From: Paramicrobacterium agarici
GTDB taxonomy: Bacteria; Actinomycetota; Actinomycetes; Actinomycetales; Microbacteriaceae
DNA: 64,000 nucleotides
Direction: 5' to 3'
Assembly: GCF_002563955.1 (NCBI RefSeq)
Contig: NZ_PDJE01000001.1
Location: 1,798,001-1,862,000, forward strand
Shown: positions 20,183-27,245 of the stretch, in pieces
How the letters are laid out: each line of letters opens with the position of its first letter
How positions within the stretch are numbered: the first letter of the stretch is position 1
Translations under genes and position numbers: made by a program
The notes under the pieces: model-generated
Database searches by the model: none
Seen by the model: only the letters and a program-made list of their open reading frames with translations
Told to the model about the DNA's origin: nothing

Positions 20183-20390
20183 CTTTTCTCCGCCCGACCG
20201 TGGGATCGGCCCTGGCCGGGCCGCTGCGCCGTAGCGGGCCCGTGATGAACCCACTGAAAGTCGACCCCCGCGCGGGGGTCAGAACTCATGGTTAGACACT
20301 CAACCAGGTGGGAAGCAATCTTGTAAAGGAATTTGGCCAATCTGTGGATAACTCGGCAGTCGAACGGGCAAGGCGCTAGTCTCGGGCACC
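20183..20390. promoter_or_regulatory. Divergent intergenic region with palindrome and DnaA-box 9-mer
   Basis: This is the longest gap in the window. It holds an 18-bp perfect palindrome (GACCCCCG-CG-CGGGGGTC, 20263-20280), a perfect DnaA-box 9-mer on the minus strand (TGTGGATAA as read, 20343-20351), and a TAGTCT -10 box (20377-20382), 8 nt before the ATG of the unknown gene at 20391. No ORF or RNA gene is evident. Confidence 0.5.
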
Positions 20391-21005
20391 ATGAGATGGG
20401 ACAGCTTGTTCGACGATCTCGAGAGCCAGCTGGATTCGGCATGGAGCGCTGAAGAAATTGAGCGCCGTGCAGAGGACGAACGGCTTCGCATCGCCCGGCT
20501 GGGCATGCGAGATCGCCTGATCGCCCTCGGTCGCAGCTCCGTCGGCGATCGCGTCCCGCCCTCCCCGTTACGGGTGATCCTGCGCTGCGGGCGCGAGGTG
20601 TCCGCCATTCCGCGAACGTTCGGAAGGGACTGGATCGCCGCGGACACGATCAGGCAGCACGGAGGCAACGGTGCATGCCTGATTGCGCTTGCGGGCATCT
20701 CCAGCATCCTCGTGAACTCTGACGACGCCGAGCGCAGCCTGGCGGAGGGAGATCCCATGGGCCAGGACCCTCAGATCACCGATCGCATCGGCTTGCCGTT
20801 CGTGCTGCGGGACCTGTGCCGCCGGCGCAGCTATGCGAGCCTCTCGATGGCGACCTCGCGCGACGCGATCGGCGGAACCATCGATCGCGTTGCTCGTGAC
20901 CATTTGGATGTCGCCCGTCACCCGCGCGACACTCCACGTCGTGCACGCGATGTCTCGCATGTGCAGGTTCTCGCCCTCGCCGAACTCGACATGGTCGAAC
21001 TCTGA
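20391..21005 (+). CDS. Conserved protein of unknown function
   Basis: I do not recognise a domain in this 204-residue protein. It has no signal peptide or membrane segment. The N-terminus (residues 8-50) is a charged helical stretch (ESQLDSAWSAEEIERRAEDE) that could form a coiled coil. The middle (55-105) has alternating hydrophobic strands, with LRVILRCGREVSAIPRTFG and a Gly-rich turn. The C-terminal third is Arg-rich. Codon usage matches neighbouring genes and a clear -10 box precedes the ATG by eight bases, so it is a real gene. It lies in the conserved secA-pdtaS interval, beside an HTH protein and the SAF/ParA pair. Confidence 0.75.
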   Translation: MRWDSLFDDLESQLDSAWSAEEIERRAEDERLRIARLGMRDRLIALGRSSVGDRVPPSPLRVILRCGREVSAIPRTFGRDWIAADTIRQHGGNGACLIALAGISSILVNSDDAERSLAEGDPMGQDPQITDRIGLPFVLRDLCRRRSYASLSMATSRDAIGGTIDRVARDHLDVARHPRDTPRRARDVSHVQVLALAELDMVEL

Positions 21006-21013
21006 TCGAGCGA

Positions 21014-21292
21014 TCAGCGGCGGTGTTTGGCGGTCTCGTCGATGTCTTGGATGCTCGCCGCATTGGCTTCGTGCCAGAGACTCATGCGGCGGGTCTCTTC
21101 GTACTTCTGCTGAATGTAGTCTTCGAGCACGCGGCGTTCGACGCGCCACCGAGCCGGGCTCCCGACACGAATCGCGGGCAGCTCTGCAGAGGTGATGAGC
21201 TCGTGCACCTCGTCGATGGAGATGTTGAGGATCTCCGAGGCATCGGCCACCGTGAGAAAGCGGCCGATTGACTCCGACGAAATGTGGTCCAT
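21014..21292 (-). CDS. Excisionase-type helix-turn-helix DNA-binding protein
   Basis: This 92-residue protein has a MerR/excisionase-type winged HTH: FLTVADASEILNISIDEVHELITSA is the recognition unit and AIRVGSPARWRVERRVLEDYI the wing. Such chromosomal proteins in actinobacteria act as small regulators, with BldC as the studied relative, rather than in phage excision; no integrase is nearby. ATG 21292 is preceded by CATAAT eight bases upstream on the minus strand, consistent with a leaderless transcript. Targets are unknown. Confidence 0.85.
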   Translation of the reverse strand: MDHISSESIGRFLTVADASEILNISIDEVHELITSAELPAIRVGSPARWRVERRVLEDYIQQKYEETRRMSLWHEANAASIQDIDETAKHRR

Positions 21293-21333
21293 ATGTATCG
21301 ATTATGGTCACTGCACCTGAGTGAAACGTGGCC

Positions 21334-21342
21334 TGTGGATAA
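21334..21342 (-). promoter_or_regulatory. DnaA-box 9-mer upstream of SAF gene
   Basis: The 9-mer reads TGTGGATAA on the plus strand, which is TTATCCACA on the minus strand, the consensus DnaA box. It lies 31 nt before the SAF-domain gene, and the following bases (AACT) also match the copy at 20343. Occupancy by DnaA is not demonstrated. Confidence 0.35.
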
Positions 21343-21372
21343 CTTTCTTCGATCTGTCGTGAACTTGGCACG

Positions 21373-22017
21373 ATGGTCACCATGCCGAAGGAAACCTCGT
21401 CCGCGCCGCGCTCCACTCGTCGGCGATTCTGGTTTGATCCTCGCTTCGTCATCGGCCTCGTTCTGGTCGTCGTCTCCGTTGCGGGAGTGTGGTTCGTCGT
21501 CGATTCAAGTGACAAGACGGTTCCCGTGTATGCCGCGTCGTCGACGCTCCCCGCGGGCTCGCCGTTGTCCGTCGACGATCTGACGGTCTCGCGCGTGAGT
21601 CTTGGCTCTCTCGACGGAGAGTACATTCGCGAAGGTGACTTGCCCGAAGGACGGCTCGTCATCTCGAGAACGATCGGTAACGGTGAACTGGTGCCCGCAT
21701 CCGCGGTGGTCGCGGCGGTCGAGAGCTCTGTCTCTGCGGTTGTGATCGAGATTCGCGGAGAGCTTCCCGAGTCCGTCGCGGTCGGCGCTCGCGTCGACGT
21801 CTGGGCCGCGGCACCGGACGAGCAGAATGGCTTCGGGCAGCCGACGGTCATCGTCGACGGTGCGGTCGTTGCACGGGTGAGCTCTGACGACGCCATGGTC
21901 GGCCAGCAGAGTACGAGCGTTGAGATTCTCGTTCCCAAGGGTGACGTGGCCACTCTGCTGAGTGCGCAGGCGAACGGGCACGCGCTGTCGCTCGTGCCAG
22001 AAGCGAGCGCATCGTGA
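21373..22017 (+). CDS. SAF-domain membrane-anchored protein
   Basis: This 214-residue protein has one N-terminal membrane anchor (about residues 24-44, after a basic RSTRRR stretch) and an extracytoplasmic SAF domain near residues 50-120, of the kind found in CpaB/FlgA-like pilus or flagellar assembly proteins. A second beta-rich half follows. No pilus genes occur nearby, so the role is unclear. Two ATGs are possible, 21373 and 21382 (MPKETS). The stop overlaps the next start as GTGA, so it is coupled to the ParA-like gene, reminiscent of CpaB-CpaE pairs. Confidence 0.8.
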   Translation: MVTMPKETSSAPRSTRRRFWFDPRFVIGLVLVVVSVAGVWFVVDSSDKTVPVYAASSTLPAGSPLSVDDLTVSRVSLGSLDGEYIREGDLPEGRLVISRTIGNGELVPASAVVAAVESSVSAVVIEIRGELPESVAVGARVDVWAAAPDEQNGFGQPTVIVDGAVVARVSSDDAMVGQQSTSVEILVPKGDVATLLSAQANGHALSLVPEASAS

Positions 22018-23273
22018 CTCGGCTGGTTCTCGCTGTATCCCGCGAGACGGAAGAGCGCATACTCGAGCCGGTTCTCGAGCGAGGCCACGATGTTCTTGCC
22101 CGGCTCGGCCCGCTCGATGACGTTGCTGAGATCGTCGCTCGCACACGTCCCGACGCGCTGCTTGCCGACGGAGACGTCATGAGCGAGGAGCTTCTCGCCC
22201 GCTGTGACGATTGCGGATGCCGAGCCGTGGCCGTGTGCTCGGACGAGGGGCAGCGCCGGCACGTATCGCGTCTCGGTCTTCGAGAACACGTTGATTCCCA
22301 CGCCAGCATTGCGCAGCTCGAAGCCGCGATTGCTGGCCCCGATGTCTCGACCGCGACGGCCGAGCGGTCGCGGGGGATCGTGACCTCTGTGTGGGGTCCC
22401 GCTGGAGCTCCCGGGCGAACGACGCTGGCGATCTCGCTGTCTGTCGAGCTGGCGGCTCTCGGGGCCCGCGTGTGCCTCATCGATGCCGACACCTGGGGTG
22501 CTTCGGTCGCGCAGATGCTGGGAATGCTCGACGAGTCGCCTGGTTTCGCCGCCGCGTGCCGACTGGCCGGCCACGGGGCTCTGACCCACGACGAGCTCGA
22601 TCGCATCAGCGAACGCTATCCAGTCGCCGACGGCTCCCTCGTCGTTCTCACGGGGCTCACGCGAGCGTCGCGCTGGCCGGAGCTGACGACATCTCGGGTC
22701 ACCGACACCGTCGAGACGTGCCGCCAGTGGGTCGACCACGTCGTCATCGACACAGGATTCAGCCTGGAAAGCGATGAGGAGATTTCCAGCGACCTGTTTG
22801 CGCCACGGCGCAATGCGGCGACGCTTGCGGCCCTTCGTGCGTCGGACCGCGTCATGGCGGTCGGCCGTGCGGATCCTGTCGGAATCAGCCGGTATCTTCG
22901 CCAGCACGCAGAGCTGCTCGAGGTCGTCGCAGGCATACCCGTTCACACGGTGATGAACCGCGTACGCTCGGGACCGATCGGCGTCGCGCCTGCGGGGCAG
23001 ATCGCCTCGACGCTACAGCGTTTCGGCGGCATCGAGAAGCCGACGATGATCGCGAACGATGACCGTGCCGCTGACGCTGCCCTGCTTGAGGGACGTTCGC
23101 TTCGCGAGGTGGCACCGCGGTCTCCTGCCGGGGCGGCCATCGCGAGCCTGGCGCGATCCATGATGCCCGAGGCAGCGACGCCTGCGACGCGGAGAGAGCG
23201 CAGGGCGCGATCGGCACCCACTCAGCATCCGCGCGCGTGGCGGCTGTCCGGGAGAGCGACCTCGTCACCATAA
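22014..23273 (+). CDS. ParA/CpaE-like protein with variant P-loop
   Basis: This 419-residue protein combines an N-terminal receiver-like segment (about 1-110) with a MinD/ParA fold. The deviant Walker A reads GPAGAPGRTT near residue 128: the final catalytic Lys of GKT is Arg. A signature FIXED by the family, the Walker A' strand VCLIDADTWG, is retained, and WVDHVVIDTGFSLE resembles Walker B. The C-terminus is basic. CpaE proteins have the same receiver-like plus ATPase order and localise pilus machinery. The partner here is the SAF protein upstream, but no secretion ATPase is visible in the window. The GTG start at 22014 overlaps the SAF stop. Confidence 0.75.
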   Translation: MTRLVLAVSRETEERILEPVLERGHDVLARLGPLDDVAEIVARTRPDALLADGDVMSEELLARCDDCGCRAVAVCSDEGQRRHVSRLGLREHVDSHASIAQLEAAIAGPDVSTATAERSRGIVTSVWGPAGAPGRTTLAISLSVELAALGARVCLIDADTWGASVAQMLGMLDESPGFAAACRLAGHGALTHDELDRISERYPVADGSLVVLTGLTRASRWPELTTSRVTDTVETCRQWVDHVVIDTGFSLESDEEISSDLFAPRRNAATLAALRASDRVMAVGRADPVGISRYLRQHAELLEVVAGIPVHTVMNRVRSGPIGVAPAGQIASTLQRFGGIEKPTMIANDDRAADAALLEGRSLREVAPRSPAGAAIASLARSMMPEAATPATRRERRARSAPTQHPRAWRLSGRATSSP

Positions 23274-23276
23274 ACT
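23271..23276 (+). promoter_or_regulatory. pdtaS -10 box, leaderless
   Basis: TAAACT ends six bases before the ATG at 23283, and no Shine-Dalgarno sequence is present. This predicts transcription starting at the A of the start codon. Confidence 0.5.
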
Positions 23277-23282
23277 GGTGCA

Positions 23283-24785
23283 ATGTCGACGCTCAGTGAT
23301 CTGATTCTCGCTCAGGGCCGCTCAGACGAAGCGGATGTTGAATGGCTGCACATGCTCGTGGAAGACGCGCAGCTGCTCGCCGATCTCGCCTTCGCTGACA
23401 TCGTGCTGTGGGTGCCGACGCACGACGACAGCTTCATCGCTGTGTCGCACTATCGCCCCTCGAGCGCCGCGACGCTCTTCTACCGTGACTTCGTCGGGCA
23501 GAAGGTGAAGCAGCAGTGGCGAGCTCAGGTGACGGAGGCGTTCTCGTCGGGCACAATCATCGACTCGTCTGCTCCCGACTGGTACGAGGAGACACCGACA
23601 CGCGTCGTTGCCGTTCCCGTCGTTCGACGGCTCACAGCAGAAAGCACCGTCACCACCCCCGGGCCGATTGCCGTGCTGACGCGGCACACGAACCTCAGCG
23701 AGACGCGCTCGCCGAGCCGGCAGGAGCTGACCTTCAACAGCTGTGCCGCCGACCTCTTCGGAATGATCGCGTGCGGCGACTTTCCCGACCTGTCGGCTCC
23801 GACGGGTCCGAGGCGAGGAGCGCCACGGGCATCAGACGGTCTGCTGCGCATCGACGTCGAGGGCACGACGACCTTTGCGAGCCCGAACGCGCTCTCGGCG
23901 TTCAACCGCATGGGCTTCGAGGACGAGCTCGAGGGGGAGTCGCTCGCCGACGTGACGACCGAGATCTTGGGCGATCAGCAGGACATCGACGAGTCGCTTC
24001 CCCTCGTCGTCACGGGACGTGCTCCGTGGCGCACCGACGTCGAATCTCGCGGCGTCACGATCTCGCTGCGTTCGATTCCGCTGCGCGTGAACGGCGACAG
24101 GGTTGGCGCCATCATCCTGTGTCGTGACGTCACCGAGCTGAGGCACAGGGAGCGCGAGCTGCTGACGAAGGACGCCACGATCCGCGAGATCCACCACCGG
24201 GTCAAGAACAACCTCCAGACCGTTGCGTCTCTGCTGCGCATTCAAGCACGCCGCGCCCATTCCGACGATGCGAGCAACGCGCTGACCCAGGCGATGCGAC
24301 GTGTGACCGCGATCGCCGTCGTGCACGACACGCTGTCTGAGGGGCTGTCTCAAGACGTTGACTTCGACGACGTCTTCGAGCGGGTGCTCATGCTCATCGC
24401 CGAGGTCGCCTCAACGCACAACACGACAGTGCGGCCCGCGAAGACGGGTGAATTCGGAGTGCTGCCGAGCGAATACGCGACCCCGCTCGCGCTCGCGCTC
24501 ACAGAGCTGGTCACGAACGCCGTCGAGCACGGCCTCGCCGGTCGCTCGGGCGAAGTCGAGATTCACGCGGAGCGGTCGGACGACGTTCTCTCGGTCACGG
24601 TGCGTGACAACGGAATCGGTCTGCCCGAGGGGCGCGTCGGCCAGGGACTCGGAACGCAGATCGTTCGTACGCTCATTCAGGGCGAGCTGAGCGGAACCAT
24701 CGATTGGCACACGGTCGTCGGTGAGGGCACCGAGGTCACGATCGAGGTTCCCCTGCGGTTCATTCAGAGCGACCGCGGCCGTTAA
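23283..24785 (+). CDS. pdtaS: PdtaS-type sensor histidine kinase
   Basis: This 500-residue soluble kinase of the HisKA_2 class has an N-terminal GAF-like domain (about 25-160), a PAS domain (about 185-290), the H-box EIHHRVKNNLQTVASLLRIQ near residue 300, and a HATPase domain with LTELVTNAVEHGLAG and DNGIGLPEG. In mycobacteria PdtaS phosphorylates the ANTAR RNA-binding regulator PdtaR, controlling antitermination in respiration and stress genes. No pdtaR is in the window, as is usual, since the two genes are unlinked. It is followed by a strong bidirectional hairpin and convergent whiB. Confidence 0.92.
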   Translation: MSTLSDLILAQGRSDEADVEWLHMLVEDAQLLADLAFADIVLWVPTHDDSFIAVSHYRPSSAATLFYRDFVGQKVKQQWRAQVTEAFSSGTIIDSSAPDWYEETPTRVVAVPVVRRLTAESTVTTPGPIAVLTRHTNLSETRSPSRQELTFNSCAADLFGMIACGDFPDLSAPTGPRRGAPRASDGLLRIDVEGTTTFASPNALSAFNRMGFEDELEGESLADVTTEILGDQQDIDESLPLVVTGRAPWRTDVESRGVTISLRSIPLRVNGDRVGAIILCRDVTELRHRERELLTKDATIREIHHRVKNNLQTVASLLRIQARRAHSDDASNALTQAMRRVTAIAVVHDTLSEGLSQDVDFDDVFERVLMLIAEVASTHNTTVRPAKTGEFGVLPSEYATPLALALTELVTNAVEHGLAGRSGEVEIHAERSDDVLSVTVRDNGIGLPEGRVGQGLGTQIVRTLIQGELSGTIDWHTVVGEGTEVTIEVPLRFIQSDRGR

Positions 24786-24790
24786 CGTCA

Positions 24791-24828
24791 GACGAGGTCG
24801 GATGCTGTCGACAGCATCCGACCTCGTC
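24791..24828. terminator. Perfect 38-nt palindrome between pdtaS and whiB
   Basis: The palindrome has 19-base arms: GACGAGGTCGGATGCTGTC and its exact complement. It is located 5 nt after the pdtaS stop and 11 nt before the whiB stop, so it would terminate both. Each arm contains the over-represented octamer GGATGCTG (24800-24807 and, inverted, 24812-24819). Confidence 0.85.
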
Positions 24829-24839
24829 GTCAGGGAGTG

Positions 24840-25088
24840 CTAGGAGGCGCGGCGGGCGCGAGCCGCCCGACGCTTGAGCGCGCGGCGCTCGTCTTCGCTG
24901 AGACCGCCCCAGACGCCGGAGTCCTGGCTGGTCTCAAGCGCGTACTGCAGGCAGATCTCCGTGACCGTGCAGGTGGCGCAGACGGCCTTGGCCTTTTCGA
25001 TCTGGTCGACGGCTGGACCAGTGTTACCTACCGGGAAGAAGAGCTCCGGGTCAGCTGTGAGGCAGGCGGCCTTGTCGCGCCAGTCCAT
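24840..25088 (-). CDS. whiB1: WhiB-family iron-sulfur regulator, WhiB1-like
   Basis: This 82-residue protein binds a [4Fe-4S] cluster through Cys9, Cys37, Cys40 and Cys46 (C-x2-C-x5-C). It has the GVWGG turn and a basic C-terminus RRALKRRAARARR for DNA contact. WhiB1 of mycobacteria is essential, binds the primary sigma factor and reacts with nitric oxide. Position next to pdtaS is the mycobacterial arrangement and supports the WhiB1 assignment. The ATG at 25088 has AAGGAG seven bases upstream. Two short inverted repeats lie in its upstream region. Confidence 0.93.
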   Translation of the reverse strand: MDWRDKAACLTADPELFFPVGNTGPAVDQIEKAKAVCATCTVTEICLQYALETSQDSGVWGGLSEDERRALKRRAARARRAS

Positions 25089-25262
25089 GGGTATGCTCCT
25101 TATATCTGCGAGAATTGGTCGAAATGACCACAGGGAACGGCCGAGTCGAGGGGGAGGCCCGCCGATCGGAGCCTGCTCACAACCCTGTGAACGAAAAACT
25201 CGGCCTGCACAATCGTCGCATATCGGCCAGAATCGATCAATAGTTTTGTATGGGATATTTCT
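25089..25262. promoter_or_regulatory. whiB1 upstream region with two inverted repeats
   Basis: TGGTC-GAAAT-GACCA (25116-25130) and TCACA-ACCC-TGTGA (25177-25190) are inverted repeats in the region between divergent whiB1 and the small membrane protein gene. Either could be an operator. I see no convincing -10/-35 pair for whiB1 by eye and no ORF. Confidence 0.35.
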
Positions 25263-25697
25263 GTGAGTAACCGTTTCGACACCGCTTCGTCACCGGGCTC
25301 TGGTAGCCGTTCTCGAGCAGTCGTCGTCACGGCGGCGCTGATCGGCCTTGAGGCCCTTGCGCTCGTGATCATTGTCGCCACGCTCGTCATCGACCTCTTT
25401 ACGCTGCGTCCTGACCGGTACGACTCGGCGATCGCCCTGACGGTGCTCGCCGCTGTCGCGGCAGTCTGGATGCTCGCTGTCACTGCCGCATTCTGGCGCG
25501 GGCGACAGTGGTCGAGGGCGGCGGCCCTGACATGGCAGGTGCTTCAGATCGCCGTCGCGATCGGAGCCTTCCAAGGCGTCTTCGCCCAGCCGACGATCGG
25601 CTGGGCACTGCTTGCCCCCGCGCTCGCGGTGATCGTGCTTCTCATGACGCGCTCAGTCATCGAGCATTCACGCGCGAGAGACGGCGGGGCATCGTAG
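25263..25697 (+). CDS. Small four-helix membrane protein, function unknown
   Basis: This 144-residue integral membrane protein has predicted helices at about 20-42, 58-80, 88-105 and 108-132, joined by short loops, with charged ends. It has no recognised family motif; similar small proteins accompany whiB1 or pdtaS in Microbacteriaceae, which I recall only in general terms. GTG 25263 lacks a Shine-Dalgarno sequence. Its stop lies one base from the stop of convergent bcp. Confidence 0.7.
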   Translation: MSNRFDTASSPGSGSRSRAVVVTAALIGLEALALVIIVATLVIDLFTLRPDRYDSAIALTVLAAVAAVWMLAVTAAFWRGRQWSRAAALTWQVLQIAVAIGAFQGVFAQPTIGWALLAPALAVIVLLMTRSVIEHSRARDGGAS

Positions 25698-25698
25698 C

Positions 25699-26178
25699 TC
25701 AGTCGTCGACGCCGAGCTTGCGGCGCAGCATTCCCACGTGGCCCGTTGCTTTGACGTTGTACAGCGCGAGCTGCACCGCCCCGGTTTCGTCGACGACGAC
25801 CGTGGAGCGCAGCGTGCCCGTGAGAATGCGTCCGTAGCTGTTCTTCTCACCGTAGGCACCGTACGCCTTGTGCACGGTGAGGTCTTCGTCTGACAGCAGC
25901 GGAAACGTCAGCGCATCGCGCTCGGCGAAGGCCGCGAGCTTCTCGGGCGAGTCCTTTGAGACGCCGACGACGCGATACCCCGCAGACTGGAGGCTCGCGA
26001 GGTTGTCGCGGAAATCACACGCCTGCGTCGTGCACCCCGGCGTCATGGCGGCGGGGTAGAAGTAGACGATGACACGCTCTCCAGAGAAATCGGAGAGCGA
26101 GACGGAATCGCCGTTCTGATCGGAAAGCGTGAAGGCGGGAGCGGCGTCGCCGGCAACGAGTCGGGGGTAGTCGGTCAT
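25699..26178 (-). CDS. bcp: Thioredoxin-dependent peroxiredoxin, Bcp/PrxQ type
   Basis: This 159-residue thiol peroxidase reduces hydrogen peroxide and organic peroxides. The active-site segment TPGCTTQACDFRD holds the peroxidatic Cys and, five residues on, the resolving Cys typical of the PrxQ class. The thioredoxin fold is complete, with TVVVDETGAVQ near the end. The ATG at 26178 is preceded on the minus strand by TAGGCT at six bases (26190-26185), so the message is probably leaderless. It lies close to the SigR thiol-stress locus but shows no SigR-type promoter. Confidence 0.94.
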   Translation of the reverse strand: MTDYPRLVAGDAAPAFTLSDQNGDSVSLSDFSGERVIVYFYPAAMTPGCTTQACDFRDNLASLQSAGYRVVGVSKDSPEKLAAFAERDALTFPLLSDEDLTVHKAYGAYGEKNSYGRILTGTLRSTVVVDETGAVQLALYNVKATGHVGMLRRKLGVDD

Positions 26179-26204
26179 TCCTCCAGCCTATGCGCCGAAC
26201 GGAG

Positions 26205-27245
26205 TCAACCGGTGAAGGTCGTCAGCAGCCGCTGAAGCGAGTCGAGACGCTGGAGCGCGACCTCGTCGAGATCGCCGTCTCGCGCGGCCTCGTTGAGGGC
26301 GCAATCGGGCGCGTCGGGGAGATGCGTGCAGCCGCGCGGGCAGTTCTCGGCCACCTCGCTCAGGTCAGGAAACGCCTCAAGGATGTTGTCGGTGTCGACG
26401 TGTCCGAGACCGAATGACCGTACGCCAGGAGTGTCGATGATCCAGCCGGAGCTCCCGTCGCGCGCGACCCGGTAAGAGACGGCAGACGACGACGTATGCC
26501 GGCCACGCCCCGTCACCTGATTGACGTGACCCGTTGAGCGATTGGCTTCGGGGACGAGGGCGTTCACGAGCGTCGATTTACCGACGCCCGAGTGACCGAC
26601 GAACACTGTCGTGTGCCCGACGAGTGCCCCGGCTATCTGGTCAAGTGGCATGTCATCGGTTCGGCTCGTGAAGACGGTGAGGGGAAGCTCGGCGAAGAGC
26701 GAGCGAAACTCCGCTGGATCGGCGAGGTCGGTCTTCGTGATGACCATGAGCGGTGTGATCCCGGCGTCGAACGCGGCAACGAGGTACCGGTCGACGAGGC
26801 GGGCCCTGGGTTCGGGATTCGCCGCGGCGACAACGATGAGCATCTGGTCGGCGTTCGCGACGATGATTCGCTCGACGTCGTCGGTGTCGTCGGCGCTGCG
26901 GCGAAGCAGCGTCGATCGGTCTTTGATTCGAACGATGCGCGCGAGCGTTCCCGGTTGGCCCGAGAGGTCACCGACGACGTCGACGCGATCCCCGTTGACG
27001 ATGGGCTGCCGTCGCAGCTCGGACGCCCTGCTCGACGTGACCTCGCGTTCGGTCGGCTGATCTTCATCGAGAAGCACGGTGTACCGCCCGCGGTCCACCC
27101 CGAGCACGGTGCCTGTGACAGCATCCTTGTGGGCAGGCCTCGTCTTTGTACGGGGCCGTGAGCCGCGCCTGCTGGGCCGAACGCGCACGTCGGACTCGTC
27201 GAACAGCGGTTCGTCGGTCTCGTCGTCGCCGTTCCACCAGCTCAT
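26205..27245 (-). CDS. rsgA: Ribosome small-subunit GTPase RsgA
   Basis: This 346-residue circularly permuted GTPase helps mature the 30S subunit. It has an N-terminal OB-fold (about 40-115), then G4 ITKTDLAD before G1 GHSGVGKSTLVNAL, G3 (DTPGVRSFG) and a C-terminal zinc site in CPRGCTHLPDAPDCAL. ATG 27245 (MSWWNG) overlaps the aroA stop by ATGA; an upstream in-frame start would add residues inside aroA. The aroA-rsgA order is conserved in actinobacteria. Confidence 0.95.
   Translation of the reverse strand: MSWWNGDDETDEPLFDESDVRVRPSRRGSRPRTKTRPAHKDAVTGTVLGVDRGRYTVLLDEDQPTEREVTSSRASELRRQPIVNGDRVDVVGDLSGQPGTLARIVRIKDRSTLLRRSADDTDDVERIIVANADQMLIVVAAANPEPRARLVDRYLVAAFDAGITPLMVITKTDLADPAEFRSLFAELPLTVFTSRTDDMPLDQIAGALVGHTTVFVGHSGVGKSTLVNALVPEANRSTGHVNQVTGRGRHTSSSAVSYRVARDGSSGWIIDTPGVRSFGLGHVDTDNILEAFPDLSEVAENCPRGCTHLPDAPDCALNEAARDGDLDEVALQRLDSLQRLLTTFTG

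Noticed and set aside
21014..21292. Excisionase as evidence for a prophage or integrative element
   Set aside because: There is no integrase, attachment repeat or phage gene near it; such HTH proteins are common chromosomal regulators in actinobacteria.
20568..22946. A 792-residue open frame on the minus strand across the SAF and ParA-like genes
   Set aside because: It lies opposite well-supported genes, has Arg/Ser-rich low-complexity composition, no start signals and no recognisable domain; long antisense frames are expected in high-GC DNA.
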